Origin: Nitrospina sp052156635
GTDB taxonomy: Bacteria > Nitrospinota > Nitrospinia > Nitrospinales > Nitrospinaceae
Direction: 5' to 3'
DNA length: 64,000 nt
Assembly (NCBI RefSeq): GCF_052156635.1
Contig: NZ_JBQKUO010000003.1
Location: forward strand, 434,001 to 498,000
The notes beneath the pieces are model-generated. The model was given only the letters and a program-made list of their open reading frames with translations, made no database searches and was not told where the DNA came from. This document shows positions 16,997 through 25,496 of this stretch, piece after piece. How positions within the stretch are numbered: position 1 is the stretch's first letter; each line of letters begins with the position of its first letter. A program made the translations under genes and the position numbers.

Positions 16997-18505
16997 ATGG
17001 CCATTTTGATGGACCACCTGATCAGCTGGATGATTGCCGTTCCATTTCTGGGTATTGCCATTCTGGGATTTGTACGTGATGCCAACTGGATTCGAAGAGT
17101 TGCTTTAAGCGTCACGCTGGTAGAGTTTTTCCTGTCGCTGGTACTCTGGAAGAGCTTTGATTTCACCCAGAAGAACATGCAATTCGTGGAGCGCATGGAA
17201 TGGATGCCCACCTTCAATATCCAGTATGCGGTGGGTGTCGACGGCATCAGCATGCTGCTGGTGATGCTCACCGCCCTGCTCTGCCCGCTCTGTATCCTTT
17301 GTTCGTGGACGGGAATCACAACGCGGGTGCGCGCCTACCTCTCGCTGATCCTGCTGGTGGAAGGCGCCATGATCGTGGTCTTCACCGCCCTGGACCTGTT
17401 CCTGTTTTTCATGTTGTGGGAACTCACCATGATTCCCATGTATTTCATGATCATCCTCTGGGGAGGACCGAACCGCATCGCCGCCGGACTCAAATTCGTT
17501 TTGTACAGCCTGACCGGAAGCCTGCTGTTGCTCGTGGGAATCCTGGGCCTATACCTGAATGGCGGGCATACTTACGACCTGCTGGTGTTGTCGGAACAAA
17601 CGTATTCTTCCAAGACGCAGTTCTGGCTGTTCCTCGCGTTCTTTCTGGCCTTTGCCATTAAAATGCCGATGGTCCCCTTCCATACGTGGCTTCCGGACGC
17701 CCACTCCGAAGCGCCAACAGCGGGCAGTGTGATTCTTGCCGGAGTCCTGCTGAAAATGGGCGGATACGGGTTTCTGCGCTTTTGCCTGCCGATGTTCCCG
17801 GAGGCCTCAGCCGATTTTGCCCCCTACATTCTGTGGCTGTCGGTCACAGCCATCATCTATGGAGGGTACATGGCCCTGGCGCAGTCCGACCTCAAAAAAC
17901 TCGTGGCCTACTCTTCGGTTTCTCACATGGGTTTTGTGACTCTCGGAATTTTCGTGTTCAACAGCCAGGGAATCCAGGGGGCCGTCCTGCAGATGTTCAA
18001 TCACGGAATCACCACCGCCGCTTTGTTCATAGCGGTCGGCCAATTGTACGACCGCACCCACAGCCGGGCGATTTCCGATTACGGCGGCCTGCACAAAACC
18101 ATGCCACGATTTGTGGCCTTGTTCTTCCTCTTTTCAGTCGCCGCCTTTGGACTTCCAGGCACCTGCAACTTCATTGGGGAGTTTTTGGTCCTGGTAGGGA
18201 CTTCCTATGTGAGCTTTGCCATGGTTTTCATCTCCATCGGCGGCATTCTTCTGGCTGCTTCCTACATGCTTTGGATGCTGCAACGGGTGGCGCTGGGGGA
18301 ACCCTCCACGGAAGCCGCCAAAGCCCTCCCGGATTTGTCAAACCGGGAACTGGTCACGCTGATTCCGTTGGCCATCCTCGTGCTGGGGATTGGGTTGTAC
18401 CCCTCCCCCTTGATGGAGATGATGGACGCAAGCGTGATTCACCTCATCCAGCAAACGCTGGAATCGCAGGCGGGTGAAACGTCTTTGCTGCAAATCCAAC
18501 CCTGA
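16997..18505 (+). CDS. ND4/NuoM-like antiporter subunit
   Basis: A 502-residue, 14-helix protein closely resembling NuoM of complex I. Helix-5 glutamate Glu142 lies in LFFMLWELTMIPMYFMI. MPMVPFHTWLPDAHSEAPTAGSVILAGVLLKMGGYG, with its Lys and His residues, is the strongest NuoM signature, and SDLKKLVAYSSVSHMGFV supplies the second set. An upstream GTG (16979) is in frame, but GGAGG at 16984-16988 lies 8 nt before the ATG at 16997, so that start is used. This is the third ND-type pump module of the operon; standard Mrp complexes have only two (A and D), making the composition closer to complex I or Mbh/Mbs. It is convergent with sbnH. Confidence 0.92.
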   Translation: MAILMDHLISWMIAVPFLGIAILGFVRDANWIRRVALSVTLVEFFLSLVLWKSFDFTQKNMQFVERMEWMPTFNIQYAVGVDGISMLLVMLTALLCPLCILCSWTGITTRVRAYLSLILLVEGAMIVVFTALDLFLFFMLWELTMIPMYFMIILWGGPNRIAAGLKFVLYSLTGSLLLLVGILGLYLNGGHTYDLLVLSEQTYSSKTQFWLFLAFFLAFAIKMPMVPFHTWLPDAHSEAPTAGSVILAGVLLKMGGYGFLRFCLPMFPEASADFAPYILWLSVTAIIYGGYMALAQSDLKKLVAYSSVSHMGFVTLGIFVFNSQGIQGAVLQMFNHGITTAALFIAVGQLYDRTHSRAISDYGGLHKTMPRFVALFFLFSVAAFGLPGTCNFIGEFLVLVGTSYVSFAMVFISIGGILLAASYMLWMLQRVALGEPSTEAAKALPDLSNRELVTLIPLAILVLGIGLYPSPLMEMMDASVIHLIQQTLESQAGETSLLQIQP

Positions 18506-18569
18506 CCCCGCAACGCGGGAAAAAGCCGGGCACGTGCGGTTGGGCGGGGAATGAGGGCGGACCCCAAAT

Positions 18570-19829
18570 TCATTTGCGTTGCGGGGTGCCCACCACCTCC
18601 GCTTCTTGTACTTCTCCCCCGTCCCGAACCGCCGCTGCCTCGTGCAGGTAATGTATCTGCGGATGGGGGTGACTGAGAAAGTCATGATGCGAAATGTGCC
18701 AGCCGTAAGCCCCCGCGTAGAGAAACAATAGAATGTCGCCCGCGCGCAACCGTTCCACCGGAACATCGCGCGCCAGCAGATCCTTCGGCGAGCAGAGTTC
18801 GCCGGCAACGGTCAGATCGCTGCCGCGCACCTCCGGTCGGGAAAACGGGAAGGGCCAGTCATCGACAGGTATGACCTGGAAAGGATGGTTGTGCTTCCAC
18901 GAACTGGGCAACCGGAAGTGATGGCTTCCTCCACGAAGAACCGCAAACCACTTTCCATGAGTCAATTTCACATCGAGTACTTCCGCCGCATAATAACCGC
19001 AGGCGGCACTCAGGTAGCGTCCGCACTCGAACAGCAGGGTGAAGTCGGGACGCAGTTCCTCGATCAACGCACCGAGTTGCGAAGTGAATGTCTTCCAGTC
19101 GAATTGCTCCTCGAGATTCGCGTAATTGATCCCGATGCCCCCGCCCACATTGAGATGGCGCAGGTCGATCGAAAAGGATTCCGCCCACCTGCGCGCGGAG
19201 TGAATGTAATGGCCGATGAGTTGAACATGCCGGGATGCATCCAGATTGTTCGAGATGGAATGAAAATGAAAGCCATGCAGATCCACATGAGTGCATTGTT
19301 GCGCCTGGACGATCGCCATCGGAATGTCGGCCTCGGCAATGCCAAACTGCGTGGGCGCACCCGCCATGTGCAGGGTGGCGGAGGGCAGGATCTCACCCAG
19401 GTTGACGCGTAGCAAGATTGGAACCCTGGCGTTCATTTGCCTGGCGAGGTGATTCACCCGTTGCAGTTCGTGCAGACTTTCCACATGCAGGAGCTTGACC
19501 CGGTGGCGGATGGCGCAAACAATTTCCTCGTCGCTTTTACCCGGTCCGCCGAAAATGATCGGCACCCCCCTGTTCACCGCGCGCACTTTTTCAACCTCGC
19601 CACCGGATGCCACTTCAAAACCATGCACTATCGAGGACAACTCCTCCAGGATCCTCGCCTCCGAATTGGCCTTGATTGCGTAGTACAACTGGCATGATGC
19701 CGGAAGGGTTTGCACGGTCTGCCTGGCGTGGCGCCGCAGGTGGTCCAAGTCATAAAGGTAAGCGCAACACGGGTTCTTGTCCCGCGCCTTGAGGGTATTG
19801 ATGTAGTCGATGATGTGTTTCACCTTCAC
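18570..19829 (-). CDS. sbnH: SbnH-like PLP-dependent decarboxylase (staphyloferrin B pathway)
   Basis: A 419-residue fold-type III (alanine-racemase-like) decarboxylase of the Orn/DAP/Lys group. The PLP lysine is Lys53 in YYAIKANSEARIL, the phosphate-binding glycine loop is LNVGGGIGINY, and the usual EPGR is ECGRYL. The dimer-supplied cysteine is in GELCSPKD near residue 353, with HGFHFHSIS the conserved His loop. In the staphyloferrin B route SbnH decarboxylates citryl-L-2,3-diaminopropionate to citryl-diaminoethane. Function is assigned from being last in a row matching sbnA-H. Alone it would be called a diaminopimelate or ornithine-type decarboxylase. The gap to sbnG is 6 nt. Confidence 0.87.
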   Translation of the reverse strand: MKVKHIIDYINTLKARDKNPCCAYLYDLDHLRRHARQTVQTLPASCQLYYAIKANSEARILEELSSIVHGFEVASGGEVEKVRAVNRGVPIIFGGPGKSDEEIVCAIRHRVKLLHVESLHELQRVNHLARQMNARVPILLRVNLGEILPSATLHMAGAPTQFGIAEADIPMAIVQAQQCTHVDLHGFHFHSISNNLDASRHVQLIGHYIHSARRWAESFSIDLRHLNVGGGIGINYANLEEQFDWKTFTSQLGALIEELRPDFTLLFECGRYLSAACGYYAAEVLDVKLTHGKWFAVLRGGSHHFRLPSSWKHNHPFQVIPVDDWPFPFSRPEVRGSDLTVAGELCSPKDLLARDVPVERLRAGDILLFLYAGAYGWHISHHDFLSHPHPQIHYLHEAAAVRDGGEVQEAEVVGTPQRK

Positions 19830-19835
19830 GCCTCC

Positions 19836-20618
19836 TTACGAATCAGGTTTCATTGCCTGCAAAAAGGAATCATGCTCCGCGCGCAAGGCCCGTGAGGCGA
19901 TACCCCGCTCGTCACCGAGGACAAAGGCCGTCACGCCCAGGTCCAGCCAGACCGGCAAGTCCGCCTGCGCCCGGGGGATGGCACAAAACGGGATGCCGTG
20001 TTGACGTGTCGCGTCATGCATCTCCCCCAGGGCTTGCTTCACTTCCGTTGCGCGCGTCTGCCACGGCATGCCCAGAGACTGGGAAAGGTCCGCCGCGCCT
20101 TCCAGCACCATGTCGATCCCTTCCACGGAGAGGATTTCCGGCAGGTTGTTCAAGCCTTCCTTATCCTCAATCATGGCGACCACCATGACCTCTTCGTTCG
20201 CCGCATGAATGTAATCGACCAGGTCCATCCTGCCGAACCCGGCGAGGCGGCCTCCATTCAAACCGCGGCACCCGTGCGGATGGTAACGGCTGGCCCGCAC
20301 CGCGCGCGCGATGTCCTCGCCGCGGTTCACGCGGGGCACCACGACACCCTGCGCCCCGGCATCCAGCACATGCAAAATGGAATCGGGCGATCCGGCGGGG
20401 ACGCGTACCAGCGCCGTGATCCCGGCGCATTCGGCCGCCCGGATCATGTTCGCCAGCGTTTCGGGATTCACCAGCGCGTGCTCGGTATCGAGAATCACGA
20501 AGTCGAATCCGGCACAACCGATCATCTCCACCACCAGCGGAGAAGGCGTCGAACAGAACAGGCCCGCCACCGGATTTCCTTCACGCAGTGCCTGTTTCAA
20601 TGCATTGCGTCTCAGCAT
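19836..20618 (-). CDS. sbnG: SbnG-like citrate synthase (HpcH/HpaI aldolase fold)
   Basis: A 260-residue TIM-barrel protein of the HpcH/HpaI aldolase family. It shows the family motifs FDFVILDTEHALVN (Asp44, Glu46, His47), ALVRVPAGSPDSILHVLDAGAQGVVVPRVN, YHPHGCRGLNG, and MVVAMIEDKEGLNNL. In staphylococci SbnG makes citrate from oxaloacetate and acetyl-CoA specifically for staphyloferrin B. On sequence alone a 2-keto-3-deoxy-sugar-acid aldolase would be the default, so the siderophore role rests on context. It overlaps sbnF by 7 nt. Confidence 0.85.
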   Translation of the reverse strand: MLRRNALKQALREGNPVAGLFCSTPSPLVVEMIGCAGFDFVILDTEHALVNPETLANMIRAAECAGITALVRVPAGSPDSILHVLDAGAQGVVVPRVNRGEDIARAVRASRYHPHGCRGLNGGRLAGFGRMDLVDYIHAANEEVMVVAMIEDKEGLNNLPEILSVEGIDMVLEGAADLSQSLGMPWQTRATEVKQALGEMHDATRQHGIPFCAIPRAQADLPVWLDLGVTAFVLGDERGIASRALRAEHDSFLQAMKPDS

Positions 20619-22492
20619 GCCAGGCGACTCCCCACGCGGGTTTCCCGGTCTTTGCCTGCAAGCGGATTGGCCACACTGTGAGTCCGCACTTTGGTGTCCG
20701 GCAACAGGCGGCGCAAGGTCAATTGCTCCACCCGGACCTCCGGCGCAAAAAAATCAAACAAGGCAAAACCCGGTTGCAACTCCGGAAAGCGGCCCTGGTA
20801 TTCCAGGATCACATCCGAAAGCAGACTCCAGAACGCATCCTCGGCCAGACCGCAATGTTCACTCAACAGCAGCGCCAGCTCCGACAGGTTGATGAACAGG
20901 AGCGCATCGTGCACGAAGTCGCGAAGCTCCAGCGGGTCGTCGGTTTCGATATACGAATTGCGGTTGACGCGCGCATGCTCCTCCGGTGTGGCAAGCAGGT
21001 CCGGCCGATTTTCCGGGTCGGAAAGATACGCGGGAACAAAACGGATGCCGTCATGAAAATCCTTCAGCGCCACCCGGGCGGGCCAACCCTCTCTGTGAAT
21101 CAGCATCATGTTCTGCGCGTGCGACTCGAGCGCAATGCCATGCGCGCACAACATGTGCATTACCGGGATCACACTCACCTCCATCAAACGGCGCAACCAT
21201 GGGACCAGCCCGTGCGCCTCGATCCAGGGTTCGATGAAGGGCCGGCCATCGGCATCCAGGTGAGCCAGCGCATTGAAGGGAATGGCGCCCTCCCCTGCGT
21301 CGAGGTGAGGATGCAGGCTTTCCCTCCAGATGCAGGCGAGCATGCCGTAGGCTTTTTTCCGCACCGAGTCCGGACCCGCGGGCACATACACCGCGCCCTC
21401 AACTTCCGCCAGGAACACCGGGCACAATTCGTCACGCAAAAAATCATCCCGCTCCACAATGGACTTCAGCCAGGCGGAAATGGGCGCCGCATTTTGCACG
21501 GTATGTGGCGCGAGGATCCGTGACGTCGACGTGTTGAGGATGCCCAGGGCCAGTTTCAGGTAACACCGGTCCGGCCGGGTTTCATTCGTCAGCGTTCGGA
21601 TGGATTGCTGGGCGCGGTAACGGTCTTCCGCAGGACCCAGAACCATGAGATCTTTTCGGCGGATATCCTGAAACAAGGTGGGCACGATCTGCTCCCGCCA
21701 TTGCCAGGGATGAACGGGCAGCAGATGATAATCCTCAGGCCGTCCCCCCTGCTGTTCAATCATATTTATGAAGCGCGCCATGACCGTCTCGCCCAGTTCC
21801 GCGGCGACGAACTCTGAAAATCCGTCCTCGCCCGAACCCTGAACCCGGAGAAGATCGCTACGCGCCGCCACCCACAACGGTTCCAGCGGTTGACCGAACT
21901 CATGGCCGTAAGACAGGTTGTCCTGATGATCGAATCCGATGCGGGATTTATAACAGGGGTGGTACGGGTGACCGTCTGCAAGCAGGGATTCCACATCATC
22001 GAACCCGAGCGACCGCAGAGGAACCGCCTGTTGGCGCCGCGCATACTGGGCCAGGCAGTCATTGAATAGTGTCCGTTCCAGCTCATGGACAAACTGCGTC
22101 AGCCGGTCCGGGTCCACATTCATGGAGCCCTGGATTTCCAGCAGGAAATCAGCCAGCGAGTCCGCCTCGTTCACCGAACTTTTCGCATACCGCATCACCG
22201 GCGCGGCATCCAGCCGGATGCGTTCGAAGCTGGCGCGCCGCCGTCCCTCAAACCGGTAATGCAGGGCGGCGCCGTTGGCGTCGCATCCGTCCAGCTGATA
22301 ATGCAGTCTGTCGCCGACGGCCTTGCATCGGGGCCGGATCACTTTTTCATAAATCAGCGTCTCCAGCAGTTGCCGGAAAATGCGTCGGCGAACATGAATG
22401 AAGGATTCGGACCGCAACGCCCGTTCCACTTCATGGTCGGCGGAAACGGTCGATGGGGAACCGTTTCCTGTTTTCAAAATGGACTCGGTCAT
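20612..22492 (-). CDS. sbnF: NIS siderophore synthetase, SbnF position
   Basis: A 626-residue IucA/IucC-family NRPS-independent siderophore synthetase, which adenylates a carboxylate and transfers it to an amine. The ATP-binding signature GHPYHPCYKSRIGF sits near residue 170, VHPWQW near 255, and the C-terminal FhuF/IucA tail contains HMLCAHGIALESHAQNMMLI and KDFHDG, conserved in all members. By gene order it corresponds to SbnF, which adds a second diaminopropionate to citryl-diaminoethane (type C). The substrate is inferred, not read. It overlaps its upstream neighbour by 4 nt (ATGA, 22489-22492) and sbnG by 7 nt. Confidence 0.88.
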   Translation of the reverse strand: MTESILKTGNGSPSTVSADHEVERALRSESFIHVRRRIFRQLLETLIYEKVIRPRCKAVGDRLHYQLDGCDANGAALHYRFEGRRRASFERIRLDAAPVMRYAKSSVNEADSLADFLLEIQGSMNVDPDRLTQFVHELERTLFNDCLAQYARRQQAVPLRSLGFDDVESLLADGHPYHPCYKSRIGFDHQDNLSYGHEFGQPLEPLWVAARSDLLRVQGSGEDGFSEFVAAELGETVMARFINMIEQQGGRPEDYHLLPVHPWQWREQIVPTLFQDIRRKDLMVLGPAEDRYRAQQSIRTLTNETRPDRCYLKLALGILNTSTSRILAPHTVQNAAPISAWLKSIVERDDFLRDELCPVFLAEVEGAVYVPAGPDSVRKKAYGMLACIWRESLHPHLDAGEGAIPFNALAHLDADGRPFIEPWIEAHGLVPWLRRLMEVSVIPVMHMLCAHGIALESHAQNMMLIHREGWPARVALKDFHDGIRFVPAYLSDPENRPDLLATPEEHARVNRNSYIETDDPLELRDFVHDALLFINLSELALLLSEHCGLAEDAFWSLLSDVILEYQGRFPELQPGFALFDFFAPEVRVEQLTLRRLLPDTKVRTHSVANPLAGKDRETRVGSRLAC

Positions 22493-24294
22493 GACGCATT
22501 CTCCTGCATGGGGTTGGGCACAGAGACGTACAACGGACGTTCGCCGCGTTCGCGCAGGCGGCTCAAGAAGTTGGCTTTACCTGGAAACGTTTCCCTGTTG
22601 AGCAGATCGTGGATAAAATCCGCTTCTCCTTTTCCTGAAAACAAATCCAGGTGATCCCGCAGGGTGGAACCCACCACGCCCCACAATGAACGTTCGCCCA
22701 CGTCTCCATGACGCGCGAGCGTGGCGATCAAGTGACCGAAATGGTTCACCAGGATGTAGTATTGAAAACGGTGCCAGGCTTCGCTGTCATCGTAAAAGGC
22801 CGCGTTGTTTTCTTCCAGGTGTGAAAACAGTCCATGACGTTCCGCTATGCCCCGGGCGATGCTGGCACCTTCGAGGTCGCGGACAAAAAACCGTTCCGGC
22901 CAACCGTCGCGAACCGCCAGCAGGGTGTTCTGCACGTGCGCCTCCAGGCTGATGCCTCCCTGCACGAAGCATTGCAACAGCGGCACCAGGCTGATCTCCA
23001 TGTAACGCCGCAACCACTCGCCGAGAAAGGGCGCATCCACGGGCCTGCCACAACCCCCTGCGGCACGGTGAACGCAATGCATGATCGCCGGCATCCCGCC
23101 CCGGATATCCGGTTCCAGCAGTCCCGCCAGCACCATGGGCGACGGAAGCCCAGTTGGGGCGGAACGAAACAGAACGGCGGAACTCGCCACCAGTTGTTCC
23201 CGCGTCTCCGCATCCCATTCCGGATTGCAAAGCATCCGGTAACCGACTTCGGTCAACACCGAAAATCCACGGACCGGTTTGTGCCGTGTCCAGATCGAAA
23301 GCGCCCGGCTGGCCGTCACACTGCGTTGCATCTGCTCCAGCGGATTGACCCTGTAAAAATTGGTCAGGCGAACGTTGAAAGGAAGTTTGAAAAAGTATTC
23401 GTGTTGCGGGTCCCGCACCGTGCGAACGGAGGAAGTCGGGAAAACCGGTTCGCCCAGAACACCCAGGTCCCGCACACGCCCCCCGGCCATCAAGTCCTGG
23501 ATCGCCTTTTGATTGCAAAGGTAACCGTACTGCCAGGGGTGGCAGGGCAACAGGGGCCAGTCCTTGCAACGCTCATCCAGGCGCTGATCCGCTTCCTTCC
23601 GCACCGCCTCCGGAATCACGACCTCAACCGCGCCGGGAAAAAAATCCTCCTGCAGAAATGCCGGGTCCACTGCCAAATAATGCAAACGAAAGGTCACTCC
23701 CAACTCGGGTGAATAGCGGGCCAGGTCCTGGGTGGAGAACCCTTCCGAACTCTTCGGTGTCGGGTGAAACGGGTGGCCGAACAGCAGGGATTGCTCCGCT
23801 GTCAAAAGAGGATCTTCAGCATTGGGATCCCAGGCCGCCGCCCCGTTGCGCAGGCGCATCTCGACGTAGTGCGTGGTCTTTTCGAGACTGTTCTGGATGT
23901 GGGCCAACAAACTGTTGACCCGTTCTTCCTGGTTGGGTCCCGCGAGTTCCGACATCAGCAGTCGCGCCAGTTCCACCGCCCCCGTAACCGGCCGGGGAGC
24001 GGTCTCACCCATGCGGCACCACCACTGCGCGTCAAACTCGTGATGGCCGATGGCGGAGCGATGACGGCATACCCCTATCAGCAGAACGTCTGTCGCCGCG
24101 AGCCGCAAAGTCACCGCCCGCCCTTGTGCCGCCAAGCGTTGAAGGATCTCCCGGCAAGCCCCATCCAGTATGGAGGAATCAGGTTCGCACGGGGGTTCAT
24201 GGGTACCGGTTTCGCGCAGGTAGCAATTTATCAGGCGTTCGACCGCCGCCCGTTCCGCCAACTCTTGAGCCGTATTGTCGGTTATTGGTTTCAT
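22489..24294 (-). CDS. sbnE: NIS siderophore synthetase, SbnE position
   Basis: A 601-residue IucA/IucC-family synthetase. It has the ATP-binding motif GHPFHPTPKSSEGF, LLPCHPWQYGYL, TSSVRTVRDPQHEYFFKLPFN, and the C-terminal LQCFVQGGISLEAHVQNTLL and VRDLEGASIARG. By order it is SbnE, which joins citrate to L-2,3-diaminopropionate (type A). The ATG at 24294 forms an ATGA overlap with the transporter stop at 24291. A longer in-frame extension to 24684 lies antisense-free inside sbnD in another frame, has no family sequence and is rejected. Confidence 0.88.
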   Translation of the reverse strand: MKPITDNTAQELAERAAVERLINCYLRETGTHEPPCEPDSSILDGACREILQRLAAQGRAVTLRLAATDVLLIGVCRHRSAIGHHEFDAQWWCRMGETAPRPVTGAVELARLLMSELAGPNQEERVNSLLAHIQNSLEKTTHYVEMRLRNGAAAWDPNAEDPLLTAEQSLLFGHPFHPTPKSSEGFSTQDLARYSPELGVTFRLHYLAVDPAFLQEDFFPGAVEVVIPEAVRKEADQRLDERCKDWPLLPCHPWQYGYLCNQKAIQDLMAGGRVRDLGVLGEPVFPTSSVRTVRDPQHEYFFKLPFNVRLTNFYRVNPLEQMQRSVTASRALSIWTRHKPVRGFSVLTEVGYRMLCNPEWDAETREQLVASSAVLFRSAPTGLPSPMVLAGLLEPDIRGGMPAIMHCVHRAAGGCGRPVDAPFLGEWLRRYMEISLVPLLQCFVQGGISLEAHVQNTLLAVRDGWPERFFVRDLEGASIARGIAERHGLFSHLEENNAAFYDDSEAWHRFQYYILVNHFGHLIATLARHGDVGERSLWGVVGSTLRDHLDLFSGKGEADFIHDLLNRETFPGKANFLSRLRERGERPLYVSVPNPMQENAS

Positions 24295-25496
24295 GAGACA
24301 TACTCCATTTCCCACGGACGACGCTGTCTCCAGACAAGGCCCGCCGCAACGAGCATGAGTCCTGCCATGAAGAGGAACGCCGTGGGCAATGTAAAGAACG
24401 TGGATAACCCGGCACTTGCCAACGGCCCTATGATTTGTCCCAGCGTAAGGACACTGTTGGCAACGCCGATTTGAGTCCCCTGATTCACCGGAACCCCGGC
24501 CTGACTGATCCGCAGATAAATGGTTTGCACCAGTGCGGCAAAGAAAAAGCCCTGAACCATGCGCAATGGCAGGAACCATTCCACATCGGTCACGAGTGCC
24601 TGAAAAGCAATACTGAGTGCGCACCCGGAGGCGGCGATGGAAAAATTGAATTCCATGGCAGTACGATCGTTGCGGTTTCCCCACCAGGGCGAGCTCAGGA
24701 AAGTCGCACCCCAGGTTGCGGCATAAAGAATCCCGACCCAGGTTGCGGCGTAGGAGGGGTCGGCCAGCAGAGACTGAACCTGAAGTGCAAAGATGCTCAC
24801 CAGGCCGTAGGCACCGGCCTGAACGCAGATACCCGCAAGGACAAAGGCGCGCGGACCGGGATCACGAAACAATGAAGATACCGCCTGCCGTGGAAGGGGG
24901 CGTTCCGCCCCGACCGATTCCACCGTTTGTTGCGTCAATACCCGGGCGGCGAGCAAGGCACCCATTGCAGAAGCCAGTCCGGTGAACACCAGCAAAGGAC
25001 GCAGGCTCCACAGGTCCGCCATCAACCCGCCCAGCAAGGGACCGGCCAGGCACCCCGCGGCCGTCGCGCTTTGCAGGCCGCCCAACGCCCGCCCCCGCGC
25101 CGCCTCCGGTGCCGCAACGCTGACGAATGCGGCAATCGAAACCGTCAAGCCGCACGCACCCTGCAACAGACGGCTGAGAACAAATTCTACCGGGGTGTGC
25201 GCCAGAGCCATCCATAGCATGCTGAGGGCAAATCCAAGGAAGGCGCAGGTGACAGTCGTTTTACTTCCAAACCGGTCACCCAGCCAACCCCATAGAGGCG
25301 CCGCCAGCAGCACGCTGAATGCCGGCGCTGCCAGCGCCACAGCCGTCCAGCCGGGATTCGCCTCAGCCCCCCCGCCCAATGTTTGAATATAAAAAGGAAG
25401 GAGCGGCACCAATGCCATCAAACCCAGAGACGCGAAGAATTGTCCGCTCCACAGCAACCGGTAATCGCGCCGCCATGCCGCTTCGGCAACAGTCAT
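24291..25496 (-). CDS. sbnD: MFS transporter, likely siderophore exporter (SbnD position)
   Basis: A 401-residue, 12-helix major facilitator. The loop after helix 2 has the family A motif in the form GWLGDRFGSKTT, repeated weakly in the second half (WGNRNDRTAM). It lies between sbnC and sbnE exactly as the exporter SbnD does in S. aureus and overlaps both by 4 nt. The expected job is export of the finished siderophore across the inner membrane; an outer-membrane exit route is not encoded nearby. Sequence alone would give only a drug/metabolite efflux label. Confidence 0.85.
   Translation of the reverse strand: MTVAEAAWRRDYRLLWSGQFFASLGLMALVPLLPFYIQTLGGGAEANPGWTAVALAAPAFSVLLAAPLWGWLGDRFGSKTTVTCAFLGFALSMLWMALAHTPVEFVLSRLLQGACGLTVSIAAFVSVAAPEAARGRALGGLQSATAAGCLAGPLLGGLMADLWSLRPLLVFTGLASAMGALLAARVLTQQTVESVGAERPLPRQAVSSLFRDPGPRAFVLAGICVQAGAYGLVSIFALQVQSLLADPSYAATWVGILYAATWGATFLSSPWWGNRNDRTAMEFNFSIAASGCALSIAFQALVTDVEWFLPLRMVQGFFFAALVQTIYLRISQAGVPVNQGTQIGVANSVLTLGQIIGPLASAGLSTFFTLPTAFLFMAGLMLVAAGLVWRQRRPWEMEYVS

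Noticed and set aside
18505..18570. Rho-independent terminator between the ND4-like gene and sbnH
   Set aside because: A CCCGC-AA-GCGGG hairpin is present but followed by A-residues in one direction and no T-run in the other.
24295..24684. 130-residue N-terminal extension of the SbnE-like synthetase
   Set aside because: It overlaps the MFS gene in another frame and lacks family sequence; the ATG at 24294 forms a standard ATGA overlap.
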